From Nostoc sp. 106C (GTDB taxonomy: Bacteria > Cyanobacteriota > Cyanobacteriia > Cyanobacteriales > Nostocaceae), in assembly GCF_002154725.1 (NCBI RefSeq), contig NZ_MTAW01000098.1, forward strand, positions 1-64,000: 64,000 nt of DNA, in the 5' to 3' direction. The notes below the pieces were generated by a model that saw only the letters and a list, made by a program, of their open reading frames with translations, was not told the DNA's origin and did not search any database. This document shows, in pieces, positions 9,050 through 18,121 of this stretch. Positions within the stretch are counted from its first letter, which is position 1. Each line of letters opens with the position of its first letter. A program made the position numbers and the translations under genes.

Positions 9050-10039
9050 TCAACTGCCTTTAGCTAACCAACGGGCAGCATCTTTGGCATGGTAGGTCAG
9101 AATCAAGTCAGCACCAGCACGTTTAAAGCTAGTCAATGTTTCCATAACCACTTTCTGTTCGTCTATCCAGCCGTTGAGTGCAGCAGCTTTAATCATGGAA
9201 TATTCCCCAGAAACGTTGTAAGCAGCAACAGGTAAGTTAGTTGCTTCCTTAACACGCCAAATAATATCCATATAAGCCAAGGCTGGTTTGACCATCAGCA
9301 TATCAGCCCCTTCAGCAACATCAAGTTCAATTTCTTTGAGGGCTTCACGGGTATTGCCAGGGTCCATTTGGTAGGTACGGCGATCGCCAAATTGTGGTAC
9401 TGACTCAGCAGCATCCCGGAAAGGGCCATAATAAGATGAAGCATACTTCGCAGCATACGACAAAATTGGCGTGTCTGGGAAACTAGCTTCATCCAATCCG
9501 ATCCGAATTGCTTGCACAAATCCATCCATCATTCCTGAAGGAGCGATGATATCCACACCAGCTTGAGCTTGAGAAACTGCTGTTTTCTTGAGTAATTCCA
9601 GTGTTGGGTCATTTAAGACGCGCCCAGTCAAGTCACCAACTTCCAGATAGCCGCAATGTCCATGACTGGTGTATTCGCATAAACAGGTGTCAGCAATAAT
9701 AATTAATTCTGGCACTGCTTCTTTTACAGCAGTAGCGGCTTGCTGCACAATCCCACAATCATGCCATGCGCCAGTTGCTTCTAAATCTTTATCTTCAGGA
9801 ATGCCAAACAAGATAATTGCCGGGATGCCGAGGTCGTAGATTTCCTTAGCTTCTTCTACGATTTTGTCTACCGATAACTGGTAAACACCAGGCATAGATT
9901 TGACTTCATTGGCAATTCCTTTACCAGGTACAGCAAAGAGAGGATAGATGAGATCGCTAGTTGTTAAAACAGTCTCACGCACCATCCGACGGAGTTGGGG
10001 ATGATTTCTTAAGCGACGAGGGCGATGTATTGGAAACAT
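9050..10039 (-). CDS. hemB: Delta-aminolevulinic acid dehydratase (porphobilinogen synthase)
   Basis: The enzyme condenses two 5-aminolevulinates to porphobilinogen. The 329 residues show the Schiff-base lysines K198 ([15 protein letters not shown]) and K251 ([12 protein letters not shown]), and Cys 119, 121 and 129 in [14 protein letters not shown], which form the metal-site region. Length is normal for the family. It lies 187 bases downstream of hemC and 61 bases upstream of hemF-1, all on one strand. Cyanobacteria normally carry hemB singly and scattered, so its placement next to hemC, hemE and two hemF genes is unusual. Confidence 0.95.
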   Translation of the reverse strand: MFPIHRPRRLRNHPQLRRMVRETVLTTSDLIYPLFAVPGKGIANEVKSMPGVYQLSVDKIVEEAKEIYDLGIPAIILFGIPEDKDLEATGAWHDCGIVQQAATAVKEAVPELIIIADTCLCEYTSHGHCGYLEVGDLTGRVLNDPTLELLKKTAVSQAQAGVDIIAPSGMMDGFVQAIRIGLDEASFPDTPILSYAAKYASSYYGPFRDAAESVPQFGDRRTYQMDPGNTREALKEIELDVAEGADMLMVKPALAYMDIIWRVKEATNLPVAAYNVSGEYSMIKAAALNGWIDEQKVVMETLTSFKRAGADLILTYHAKDAARWLAKGS

Positions 10040-10226
10040 AGTGATGATTCAAGATTAAAAAAGACGGATTGTAGAGGTGAGTTTTGCGATCGCAACCTTG
10101 TTTAGATTCAAGTTTTATCTACTCAACCCGCCTTTACAATTAGTCATTTATCAAACAGACTTTGATGCAACGAAACAATGCAAGCGATCCTACGTTCTTC
10201 GCAAATATGCTTCACAAGCGAATTTC

Positions 10227-11213
10227 TTAGCCTCGGTGGACTGTTTGAAAAATTTCTTCCAAAATCTCCTGCGCTCCTTGTTCTCGTAAACTTTGAGCTA
10301 ATTGAATACCTAACTGTTCGGCATTATTAACTGCACCGATCACAGAGTCTTTTATCAACCGTTTACCATCCACACTAGCGACTAACCCTGTTAACGCGAG
10401 TGTATTTGCATTCAACTGCGTGTGGACACCAATTGGTACTTGACAACCACCTTCTAGTTCCCGCAAGAAGGCACGTTCAGCAAGAACGCGATCGCGTGTT
10501 GGTACGTGTTCAATTGCCTTTAAAAGTGACAGCACTTCTATATCGTCAGCACGGCATTCAATACCCAAGGCTCCTTGTCCGACAGCATATAGGGAAACTT
10601 CAATTGGCAAAACTTGATGAATGCGATCGCTCATCCCTAATCGCTGTAATCCTGCAACTGCCAAAATCAATGCATCGTACTCCCCAGCATCCAGCTTTGC
10701 CATCCGCGTGTTCAAATTTCCTCGCACATCTTTAAACGTGAAGTGGGGAAACTGGTGGCGCAACTGTGCCAGTCGTCGTAAGGAAGATGTCCCGATGACT
10801 GCACCTTCTGGTAGTGTATCAATTTGCTTATCTTTGTGTTTTTCATGCACAACTAAAGCATCTGCTGGGTTTTCCCGCTCTGTAACAGTTGCTAATACTA
10901 ATCCTTCTGGTAGGCGAGTCGGTAAATCCTTAAGGGAGTGAACAGCAAAGTCAATCTCTTGGTTGAGCATTGCCAATTCCAGTTCTTTGGTAAACAGTCC
11001 TTTATCGCCAATCTTGGCTAAGGCAACATCTAGGATTTTGTCACCTTGGGTGGCCATAGTTTGGACTTCAAAACAGATATGAGGAAAGTGTTTCTGAAGT
11101 TCTTGTTGCACCCAGTAAGTTTGAATCAAAGCGAGTTGGCTTTTACGAGAACCGATGCGGATACTGCGGGAAGGAGTAGAAATGTTAGATGTAGTAGAGG
11201 ACAATGAAGTCAT
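10227..11213 (-). CDS. hemC: Porphobilinogen deaminase (hydroxymethylbilane synthase)
   Basis: The enzyme polymerises four porphobilinogens into hydroxymethylbilane on a dipyrromethane cofactor. The 328-residue protein contains [25 protein letters not shown] and the cofactor-attachment Cys257 in [11 protein letters not shown], all in the usual order. Its ATG lies 7 bases after the hemE stop, a strong sign of co-transcription. No hemD (uroporphyrinogen III synthase) lies nearby, so the correct III isomer depends on a copy elsewhere, or the cluster makes or tolerates the type I isomer. Confidence 0.95.
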   Translation of the reverse strand: MTSLSSTTSNISTPSRSIRIGSRKSQLALIQTYWVQQELQKHFPHICFEVQTMATQGDKILDVALAKIGDKGLFTKELELAMLNQEIDFAVHSLKDLPTRLPEGLVLATVTERENPADALVVHEKHKDKQIDTLPEGAVIGTSSLRRLAQLRHQFPHFTFKDVRGNLNTRMAKLDAGEYDALILAVAGLQRLGMSDRIHQVLPIEVSLYAVGQGALGIECRADDIEVLSLLKAIEHVPTRDRVLAERAFLRELEGGCQVPIGVHTQLNANTLALTGLVASVDGKRLIKDSVIGAVNNAEQLGIQLAQSLREQGAQEILEEIFQTVHRG

Positions 11214-11219
11214 AATCTT

Positions 11220-12284
11220 TTAGTTAAAATCATCAAACAAGTAGTTAGACTGCTTTACAGTCTCAAAGAAGAAAGCTACATTTTCTTCGGGAGTGTTTTG
11301 TAAAACCCCATGACCAAGATTGAAAATGTGTCCTTGATTTCCAGCTTTATGCACAGTGTCGAGGATGCGATCGCGGATAAATTCTTGGGAACCAAACAAT
11401 ACGCACGGATCTAAATTTCCTTGAACTCCAATACTGGCTCCAAGTCGTTGTCGTGCTACTGCTATATCAACAGTCCAGTCCACACTGACAATATCTACAC
11501 CAGATTGTGCCATGAGTTCTAGGATGCCACCACTGCCGTTGATGTACAAGATGAGAGGTGTGTCTGGATGGGTAGCTTTGACCTGTTCCACAACTCGTTG
11601 CTGATAGGGTAGAGCAAAAGTCTTAAAATCATGGGGGCTGAGTTGTCCCGCCCAAGAGTCAAATAGTTGCACGACTTGCGCGCCGGCATCAATTTGGTAG
11701 CGGACGTAGATGGCGATCGCATCTGCGAGTTTTCCTAAAAATTGATGCAGCATTGCTGGCTGTAAGAAAGCCATGCTTTTGATAATGGCGTAGTCTTTAG
11801 AGCTTTTGCCTTCAATCGCATAAGCAGCCAGCGTCCAGGGAGCGCCAACAAAGCCTAAGACAGTGGCTTGGTCATCAACCTCATGACGTAGCGTTTTCAG
11901 GATCTGGCGAACAAATGGTAAGGAAGCTTCAGGATCGAGGGAAGTGAGCGCATCAATTTGAGCTTGAGTGCGGATTGGGTTTTCAAATACTGGGCCCTTA
12001 CTTTCAATAATGTCAAACGGAATACCAATACCTGGCAACGGTGTCAGGATATCTGAAAACATAATTACACCATCGGGTTTGAAGGCATGGAAAGGTTGCA
12101 AAGAAATTTCCACGGCTAGGTCAGCGTTCTCAGAACGCTCCCGAAATGAGGGATATTTCTGACGTAAATCCCGATAGACTTTCATGTAGCGACCAGCTTG
12201 ACGCATCATCCATACCGGAGGGCGGTCTAGTACCTCACCGCGAGCTGCTTGCAGTAATCTATAGTTCTCCATACATATCTCCAT
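11220..12284 (-). CDS. hemE: Uroporphyrinogen decarboxylase
   Basis: It removes the four acetate carboxyls of uroporphyrinogen to give coproporphyrinogen. The 354 residues begin with the family signature [14 protein letters not shown] and include the active-site segments [32 protein letters not shown] and NLGHGV near the end. Two starts are possible. The ATG at 12284 is preceded by AAGGGG. The ATG at 12272 (MENYRLLQ) has GGAG at better spacing and gives the usual family N-terminus. It is 19 bases downstream of rfbA, tying the sugar genes and tetrapyrrole genes into one transcript. Confidence 0.95.
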   Translation of the reverse strand: MEICMENYRLLQAARGEVLDRPPVWMMRQAGRYMKVYRDLRQKYPSFRERSENADLAVEISLQPFHAFKPDGVIMFSDILTPLPGIGIPFDIIESKGPVFENPIRTQAQIDALTSLDPEASLPFVRQILKTLRHEVDDQATVLGFVGAPWTLAAYAIEGKSSKDYAIIKSMAFLQPAMLHQFLGKLADAIAIYVRYQIDAGAQVVQLFDSWAGQLSPHDFKTFALPYQQRVVEQVKATHPDTPLILYINGSGGILELMAQSGVDIVSVDWTVDIAVARQRLGASIGVQGNLDPCVLFGSQEFIRDRILDTVHKAGNQGHIFNLGHGVLQNTPEENVAFFFETVKQSNYLFDDFN

Positions 12285-12303
12285 AGAAGAATTCCCCTTA
12301 GAA

Positions 12304-13248
12304 TTAAGAGGCTTTATTTGTATCAGCTATTTCATAAAGTGGGATAATGCGATTGAATTGCTGAACCTGAGCAGTACTAATATCACTATGAATAATGTCT
12401 ATTAAGTAACTTCCGTAGCTACTTTTAGACAATGGTTTAGCAAGTTTATAGACTTGTTCCGCATCAATATATCCCTGTCGGTAGGCAATTTCTTCGATAC
12501 AAGCTATTTTGAAGCCTTGCCGTTGTTCTAGGGTTTGAATAAAGCTAGCAGCTTGGTGAAGCGATTCATGAGTACCTGTATCTAACCAAGCGTAGCCTCG
12601 ACCCAAAAGCTCTACTCTCAATTGCCCTTGACGGAGATAAAACTGGTTCAAGTCCGTAATTTCTAGCTCATTGCGGGCTGAGGGTGTGAGCTGAGTGACA
12701 ATCTCACAAACCTGAGAATCGTAGAAATAAATCCCAGGTACAGCATACTTAGATTTAGGAACTTTGGGCTTTTCTTCTAGAGACACAACCTGCCCTATGG
12801 CATCAAATTCAACTACTCCATAGTGCTCAGGCTCAGCGACGCGATAACCGAAGATGAGTGCGCCTTCATGCAAGTTTGCTGCATAAGTTAGCACGTCAAT
12901 TAAGCCATTCCCATAGAAAAGATTATCCCCCAAAATGAGGCACACAGAGTCGTCACCAATAAAATCTTTACCCAAGATGAATGCCTGTGGTATGCCTTCA
13001 GGTCTCAGTTGTTCGACATAGCTAAACTTGAGACCCCACTGACTACCATCTTGCAGAAGTTGTTGAAATAGTGGTAAGTGAGCAGGTGTGGAGATAATGA
13101 GGATCTCACGAATCCCAGCCAACATGAGAGTGGACAGGGGATAGTAGATCATGGGTTTATCGTAAACTGGCATTAGTTGTTTACTTACTACCTGCGTGAG
13201 AGGGTATAACCGCGTACCAGAACCACCAGCTAGAATAATGCCCTTCAT
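12304..13248 (-). CDS. rfbA: Glucose-1-phosphate thymidylyltransferase
   Basis: The enzyme makes dTDP-glucose from glucose-1-phosphate and dTTP, the first step of deoxysugar supply. The 314-residue sequence starts [18 protein letters not shown] and has the [17 protein letters not shown] nucleotide/sugar site and LGDNLFYG with the metal-binding Asp. Length is slightly above the usual 290, with an extended C-terminus. It lies 30 bases from rfbB. RmlC and RmlD (rhamnose branch) are not next to it, which points to a different dTDP-sugar. Confidence 0.95.
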   Translation of the reverse strand: MKGIILAGGSGTRLYPLTQVVSKQLMPVYDKPMIYYPLSTLMLAGIREILIISTPAHLPLFQQLLQDGSQWGLKFSYVEQLRPEGIPQAFILGKDFIGDDSVCLILGDNLFYGNGLIDVLTYAANLHEGALIFGYRVAEPEHYGVVEFDAIGQVVSLEEKPKVPKSKYAVPGIYFYDSQVCEIVTQLTPSARNELEITDLNQFYLRQGQLRVELLGRGYAWLDTGTHESLHQAASFIQTLEQRQGFKIACIEEIAYRQGYIDAEQVYKLAKPLSKSSYGSYLIDIIHSDISTAQVQQFNRIIPLYEIADTNKAS

Positions 13249-13278
13249 AGTTAATTTCTCAGATGGTTTAGGGTTTTG

Positions 13279-14361
13279 TTAATGCGATCGCACTGTGATT
13301 CTGTCTGCATAATTTTGTTTAACCCAACTTTGGTAAGCGCCTGATTGAACTTGCTTTACCCAAGTTGGATGGCTTAAATACCAGCGAATTGTCTTCAATA
13401 AACCGCTATCAAAATCTTCCTTTGGCTGCCAATTTAATTTTCTGCTGATTTTGCTGCAATCAATTGCATACCGTCGGTCATGACCAGGACGGTCTTTCAC
13501 AAAAGTCATCAAAGAGGAGTGGCGGAAGTTGGATTTAGGAACCAGTTCATCAAGAATTGCACAAATTCTTTCCACAACTGTTAGGTTTGTCTGTTCGTTA
13601 TTGCCACCAATGTTATAAATCTCTCCAATTAGACTATGTTGCAAAACGAGGTACAAAGCTTCGCAGTGATCCACCACATACAACCAATCTCGAATATTTT
13701 GTCCATCACCATAAATTGGTAGAGGTTTGTCATGCAAGGCATTGAGAATTATCAGGGGAATCAGTTTTTCAGGAAACTGGCGTGGCCCGTAGTTGTTTGA
13801 GCAGTTAGTGATTAAAGTGGGGAGACCATAGGTGTGATAGTAAGCTCGTACAAGATGGTCAGACCCTGCTTTTGAAGCAGCATAGGGACTGTTGGGAGCA
13901 TAGGGAGTATCTTCTTGAAAGGCTGGATCTGCCGGATTGAGTGAGCCGTATACTTCATCAGTCGATATATGCAAAAAGCGGAATTGCGATCGCTGTTGTG
14001 GGGATAGTTTTTCCCAGTATATTTTGCTAGCTTCTAAAAGTTGGAATGTCCCTAATACATTTGTTTGGATAAACTCTTGAGGACTAAGAATTGAGCGATC
14101 AACATGGCTCTCAGCAGCAAAATTAATAATTACATCTGGTTGATATTGCTCTAGCAAACTATGCAGTATCTCAATATTATTAATGTCTCCACAAACAAAA
14201 TGATATCCAGGATCATCCTGTAATTGAGCCAAGGTTTGAGGATTGCTGGCATAAGTCAGCTTGTCTAGATTAATAATATTAGCCCACTGCTCTTTTCTCG
14301 CCTTCAAAATGAAGTTAGAGCCAATAAAACCTACTCCACCTGTTACTAAGAATTTTTGCAT
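13279..14361 (-). CDS. rfbB: dTDP-glucose 4,6-dehydratase
   Basis: This short-chain dehydrogenase fold enzyme converts dTDP-glucose to dTDP-4-keto-6-deoxyglucose. The 360 residues show the NAD-binding TGGVGFIGSNF at the N-terminus (with GVG in place of the commoner GAG), the catalytic STDEVYG segment, YAASKAGSDH with the Tyr/Lys pair, and the sugar-nucleotide segment SNNYGPRQFPEKLIP. It supplies the intermediate used by the FdtA-like isomerase encoded just upstream. The start ATG at 14361 is 65 bases from the aminotransferase stop. Confidence 0.95.
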   Translation of the reverse strand: MQKFLVTGGVGFIGSNFILKARKEQWANIINLDKLTYASNPQTLAQLQDDPGYHFVCGDINNIEILHSLLEQYQPDVIINFAAESHVDRSILSPQEFIQTNVLGTFQLLEASKIYWEKLSPQQRSQFRFLHISTDEVYGSLNPADPAFQEDTPYAPNSPYAASKAGSDHLVRAYYHTYGLPTLITNCSNNYGPRQFPEKLIPLIILNALHDKPLPIYGDGQNIRDWLYVVDHCEALYLVLQHSLIGEIYNIGGNNEQTNLTVVERICAILDELVPKSNFRHSSLMTFVKDRPGHDRRYAIDCSKISRKLNWQPKEDFDSGLLKTIRWYLSHPTWVKQVQSGAYQSWVKQNYADRITVRSH

Positions 14362-14425
14362 CTTGCTGCATCCTAACTAAGTCGCAATTCTCTGTAAATC
14401 ATGAATAGTATTTAATAGCTTCTAG

Positions 14426-15580
14426 TTAGGATGTAACCATTTGTTTTCCTGTCAATAAACCAACTTTAGTACAGTCAGCAGTTCCGCCTTCCTGTTGTAA
14501 AACTTCTATCACTCTCATGACTTCTTCATTGGCCATATGGGGACCGATGGGTAAGCTCAAAACATCTTGAGCTATTTGTTCTGTAATAGGAAAACTGCTT
14601 AAATGCTGTTTTTCTATATACGCATCAGATAAATGAGGTGGAACAGGATAATGAATTAACGTGTCAATTGCCGAATCTTTCAGGTGCTTTTCTAAATCAG
14701 AACGCTTTGGACAACGCACAACAAACAAGTGCCATACTGGATCTGCCCAAGTAGGAATAAAAGGTAAAGTTAAATCTGTGACACCGGAGAGTTGTTGAAG
14801 ATACTGGTTAGCGACTTGAACACGGCGAGCATTCCACTCATCAAGCTTAGCTAGCTTCACTCTTAAAAACGCAGCCTGTAACTCATCCAGTCGGCTATTA
14901 TAACCTTTAATTTCATTGAAATATTTAACACGAGAACCGTAATTTCTAAGCAAACGGATTTGATTCGCTAAATTACAATCATTCGTCGTGACTGCTCCAC
15001 CGTCACCTAATGCTCCTAAGTTTTTACCTGGATAAAAGCTGAACCCAGCTGCTTCTCCTAAACCACCAACACGCTGCCCTTTGTAACGTGCACCGTGAGC
15101 CTGAGCAGCATCTTCAATCACCTTTAACTGATAACGTTTTGCAATCTCGTTAATCGGATCCATATTAGCAGGTTGACCGTAGAGATGAACTGCTAGAATC
15201 GCCTTCGTTTTTGGTGTAATTGCTACTTCAATTTGCTCTGGTTTTATGTTGTAAGTTTTCTCATCTGGTTCAACTGGAACAGGGGTAGCTCCTGCATAAG
15301 AAACTGCTAGCCAGGTAGCGATATAGGTATTAGCTGGTACAATTACTTCATCACCTGGACCAATATCCATAGCCCGTAGAATCAGATGTAAAGCTTCCAG
15401 TCCATTACCAACTCCAATACAATACCGAGTTCCACAGTATGCAGCAAATTCTGTTTCAAATGCCTCCACTTCTTGCCCAAGAACATACCAGCCAGACTCC
15501 ATGACTCGTCTATAAGCTGCGTCTAACTCTTGCTGAAGTTCAAGATAATTTGCTTTCAAATTCAGGAATGCTACTTTCAT
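14426..15580 (-). CDS. DegT/DnrJ/EryC1-family sugar aminotransferase (FdtB/QdtB-like)
   Basis: This 384-residue PLP enzyme has the cofactor Lys K186 in [16 protein letters not shown] and the Asp that pairs with the pyridine (D157 in [10 protein letters not shown]). Retention of the Lys makes it a transaminase rather than a ColD-type 3-dehydratase, which has His. Directly after an FdtA-type 3,4-ketoisomerase, the expected product is dTDP-3-amino-3,6-dideoxyhexose, as in Fuc3N or Qui3N synthesis. It is 2 bases from the fdtA stop, so translation is likely coupled. Substrate is inferred from the neighbours. Confidence 0.87.
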   Translation of the reverse strand: MKVAFLNLKANYLELQQELDAAYRRVMESGWYVLGQEVEAFETEFAAYCGTRYCIGVGNGLEALHLILRAMDIGPGDEVIVPANTYIATWLAVSYAGATPVPVEPDEKTYNIKPEQIEVAITPKTKAILAVHLYGQPANMDPINEIAKRYQLKVIEDAAQAHGARYKGQRVGGLGEAAGFSFYPGKNLGALGDGGAVTTNDCNLANQIRLLRNYGSRVKYFNEIKGYNSRLDELQAAFLRVKLAKLDEWNARRVQVANQYLQQLSGVTDLTLPFIPTWADPVWHLFVVRCPKRSDLEKHLKDSAIDTLIHYPVPPHLSDAYIEKQHLSSFPITEQIAQDVLSLPIGPHMANEEVMRVIEVLQQEGGTADCTKVGLLTGKQMVTS

Positions 15581-15582
15581 AC

Positions 15583-16128
15583 TTACTCTCTAAAAGCTTT
15601 GATGAAATCTTCGTACTCACGGTAATAATCAGACTCATCATAAAAATCTGATGCCAGAGCCATACAAACTGATCCTGAGGAAAAATTAGTAATTTCACGC
15701 CATACCATCGGGCATATATAAAGACCATAATATGCGCGATTTAAATGATATGTTGTCCTTTCATAACCATCGTCTATTAATACATCAAAGCTGCCAGACA
15801 TAGCAACTAGAAATTGGTGTAGTGCTTTATGAGCATGACCTGCTCGTTCTGCGCCACCAGGAACATCATAAAGGTAGTAAACACGCTTGATGTCAAACGG
15901 AATATGTTTGTTGTTCTCAATAAATGTTAAATTACCACGGTAGTCATTAATCTTAGGAAGCTCAAGAATTTGGCATTGTTCAATGCTCCTATTACCGTAG
16001 TAATCGTTAATCTTAGGAAGCTCAATAATTTGGCATTGTTCAGTGCTGATCTTATCATAATAATTGGTAAGATTAGGAACTTTTTCGATAACTTGGTGTT
16101 GTTCAATTAGCCTTTTTTCTAGATGCAT
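15583..16128 (-). CDS. fdtA: dTDP-4-keto-6-deoxyhexose 3,4-ketoisomerase (FdtA/WxcM-like cupin) with triplicated N-terminal strand
   Basis: The cupin domain (about 60-170) has [35 protein letters not shown] with the catalytic His pair, and [14 protein letters not shown] at the end, as in FdtA/QdtA. These enzymes move the keto group from C4 to C3 before transamination. At 181 residues it is longer than the usual 135-150. The excess is three tandem 20-residue units (about 7-66), two of them reading [15 protein letters not shown]. Only the last unit fits the normal N-terminal strand. The fold should tolerate it because the family is a domain-swapped dimer through this strand, but the effect is unknown. 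Confidence 0.87.
   Translation of the reverse strand: MHLEKRLIEQHQVIEKVPNLTNYYDKISTEQCQIIELPKINDYYGNRSIEQCQILELPKINDYRGNLTFIENNKHIPFDIKRVYYLYDVPGGAERAGHAHKALHQFLVAMSGSFDVLIDDGYERTTYHLNRAYYGLYICPMVWREITNFSSGSVCMALASDFYDESDYYREYEDFIKAFRE
15931..16110. repeat. Three tandem 60-bp units inside fdtA
   Basis: Units at 15931-15990, 15991-16050 and 16051-16110 each contain versions of ttaatcttaggaagctca and atttggcattgttca. The first two are nearly identical and the third has diverged. The period of 60 keeps the reading frame. Confidence 0.85.
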
Positions 16129-16160
16129 AATTCAAACAATGCTCCTTGTGTTTTTGAGTT

Positions 16161-16191
16161 AAGCCAATATTATTAATTGTAATATTGGCTT
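16161..16191. terminator. Hairpin with T-run on the plus strand
   Basis: aagccaatatta (16161-16172) pairs with taatattggctt (16180-16191) and is followed by tttt on the plus strand. On the minus strand, on which the genes lie, the T-run is lacking, so it may act as an attenuating or mRNA-stabilising hairpin rather than a terminator. Confidence 0.45.
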
Positions 16192-16604
16192 TTATTAGTT
16201 GAAATGCAGATATTGCAAGTAATACAAAAAAATCTTTTTAGTTACTTTTAGATTGTAAATAGATTACAATCGCTGTTTTTTCTCCTTTTCTTGCTACTAC
16301 ACATCAGAAACTTTGGAAGCCCCACTGAATTGAACTCCATATACAAAGCAAAATAACTACCAATGCCATATATCTACTAGCAAAAACAAAGAAGAAGACA
16401 ATGTCAATTTCCTCCATAGGTTTGATGTATAAATAGCTCAACCAATGGGAATGAAAAGATTTGCTCACTTCAGTTTTCAATATGGAAAATTGAGTTGAGT
16501 TCTGCCTGCGGAATACTTTAGTAATTTTTAGCACGCAATTTCTCAGTAATGCTTCTACAGAAACTTCACCTTTTTGTTTAGCATTTGGCTAGCCAACAAT
16601 TTTC

Positions 16605-16850
16605 GGCGTTGCATATTTGCGGGATGATTTGTCTCACGCAGAGGAGGACACTTGCGTGGGCGGCTTTGCCGACTTGAGGAGCCAGTGCGTTGGACGGGTT
16701 TCCCGGCTTGTAGACACCCGGAGGGTGGCTTCCCGCAGGGTAGCAACTGGCGTCAAAGTGTCCGTCGCGCAGAGACACAGAGAGAATGAGGGTTTCGAGA
16801 TCTTGATCCCAAAATTTCATCCCTTGTTTCAGCAACGCCCAATTTTCATT
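16605..16850. repeat. Dispersed repeat with a GC-rich insert, first cluster copy
   Basis: The left part (gttgcatatttgcgggatga, near 16609-16628) and the right part (aaaatttcatcccttg, near 16811) match the two halves of the repeat at 22108-22216. Between them sits a GC-rich block rich in short inverted units (gccgacttgagg, tttcccggcttgtag, ggcttcccgcagg) typical of Nostoc intergenic repeats. The second repeat appears to be inserted into the first. Confidence 0.6.
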
Positions 16851-16884
16851 AGCTGCTGTTTGTCAAGTAGACTTTTGAAGATCC

Positions 16885-17889
16885 TTACACCCACTCCCGA
16901 GGATTTCTCACCACCTCTAGAAGCATTGCTTCTTTGCTATCAGGCTCTGGTTGGTCATTATAATTCCAGAAAGCTTCTCCAGGCATACAATTGAGGACAC
17001 TTTGCGTACTTACAATGCCACTGGCCAATCCGAAGCGAACACCTCTGTCATGCAGTAGAATGAATTCAGCGTAACGTCCGCGTCTGAGGCGTTGCCAGTA
17101 CTTGTTCTGCTCTGTAAATTCCATATCCTTGCGTTTTTCGACAATAGGCATATAGGCAGGAATGAAAGCTTCAGAACAAGTTTTGACAAAGGAAAATAGG
17201 GTTTCTGCATCACGGTCTTGTAAATAATCAAAGAAGATGCCACCAACGCCTCGACACTCAGCGCGATGGGGGAGATAGAAGTACCCATCGCACGACTTCT
17301 TAAACTGTGGATAAAGTTCTAGGTCATGTTTGTCGCAAGCTTCTTTATGCACCTGATGAAAATGAACTGCATCTTCTTCAAACAGGTAAATTGGCGTTAA
17401 ATCGCCTCCACCACCAAACCACCAAGAACCAGGTTCTGTACCATCACCCAGTTGGAAATAGCGGTAGTTGACGTGGGCTGTCGGTACCATTGGGTTATGT
17501 GCATTGATCACAACACTAGTACTCGTGGCGAAAAAAGGAGTACTTTTTTCATTTCCCGTTGCGTTTGCTGGATCAAGCATTACAACATCCGCTCCTTGGA
17601 AAGTCACACCAGGAGGTAACTCTCCGTGCATTGATACGTAATTGATGCCAACTTTTTCAAATACATTGCCATTGCGTAATGCCTTATCAATGTAGGTGAT
17701 ACCGTTATTGTTTTCACCTTCTATCCATTGACCTTTTTCATCTTTTGTCCATCGTTGTTCAGTAAATTTATTACCATCTATTTCTTCAAGAGCTTGGCAA
17801 ACATTCTCAAACATATCTAGCAACACTTTTTCCGATTTTGTGCTGATGTTCGGTTGTTGTGTTGTGGGGTTTTCAAGAAGTTGAACCAT
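16885..17889 (-). CDS. Divergent coproporphyrinogen III oxidase homologue, copy 2
   Basis: This 334-residue HemF homologue starts at ATG 17889; a TTG 15 bases upstream is less likely. It keeps VPTAHVNYRYFQ, SWWFGGGGDLTPIY with the catalytic Asp, and GVGGIFFDYL. The C-terminal substrate region differs sharply from copy 1. FNLVYDRGT is FILLHDRGV, and [12 protein letters not shown] is replaced by VSTQSVLNCMPG. A middle segment (FVKTCSEAFIPAYMPIVEKRKD) looks more like plant and animal enzymes than like copy 1, so it is not a recent duplicate. I infer changed specificity, such as another propionate or a late intermediate. It is flanked by P450-A and fdtA. Confidence 0.85.
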   Translation of the reverse strand: MVQLLENPTTQQPNISTKSEKVLLDMFENVCQALEEIDGNKFTEQRWTKDEKGQWIEGENNNGITYIDKALRNGNVFEKVGINYVSMHGELPPGVTFQGADVVMLDPANATGNEKSTPFFATSTSVVINAHNPMVPTAHVNYRYFQLGDGTEPGSWWFGGGGDLTPIYLFEEDAVHFHQVHKEACDKHDLELYPQFKKSCDGYFYLPHRAECRGVGGIFFDYLQDRDAETLFSFVKTCSEAFIPAYMPIVEKRKDMEFTEQNKYWQRLRRGRYAEFILLHDRGVRFGLASGIVSTQSVLNCMPGEAFWNYNDQPEPDSKEAMLLEVVRNPREWV

Positions 17890-17949
17890 AAAAAATGACC
17901 TCAAAAGGAGTACTGTTTTGAATATATTGAGAGTTTTACCAGAGAAATA

Positions 17950-18012
17950 TTAGTTATAACGCTGCAATTTTTCTCTAGCTTTTGTTCCAGAAGATTTTGC
18001 AAATAAATCCAT
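17950..18012 (-). CDS. Candidate 20-residue ORF with a strong ribosome binding site
   Basis: On the minus strand AGGAGA sits 5 bases before an ATG that opens MDLFAKSSGTKAREKLQRYN and stop. It lies in the 230-base gap between P450-A and hemF-2. The ribosome binding site is better than those of its neighbours, and the peptide is basic and helical in character. It could be a short conserved peptide, a leader peptide controlling hemF-2, or the relic of a longer gene. Function is not recognised. Confidence 0.35.
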   Translation of the reverse strand: MDLFAKSSGTKAREKLQRYN

Positions 18013-18121
18013 AAGGTCTCCTATTATGAATGAGCTATCAAGTGCGGCTAAGATTGATCAATCAGTTTAGTTTTTCTGAAAAAACGCAGAAGAAATTAAT
18101 TATGTGCGTCTTTCTTGAGTT

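Larger units (their letters stand above)
16129..16884. other. Intergenic region between fdtA and hemF-2: hairpin plus repeats
   Basis: This is the largest gap inside the tetrapyrrole cluster. It holds a 12-bp hairpin (16161-16191), about 400 bases of AT-rich sequence with no supported gene, and a repeat block from 16605 on. The gap could carry an internal promoter for the sugar and hem genes downstream, but no promoter elements are clear. Confidence 0.6.

Noticed and set aside
10077-10289. 70-codon plus-strand frame between hemC and hemB
   Set aside because: It overlaps the hemC 3' end antisense and has no support.
16304-16534. 76-codon minus-strand frame with a hydrophobic C-terminus
   Set aside because: GTG start without ribosome binding site, no recognised family, in an AT-rich gap; not enough to call a gene.
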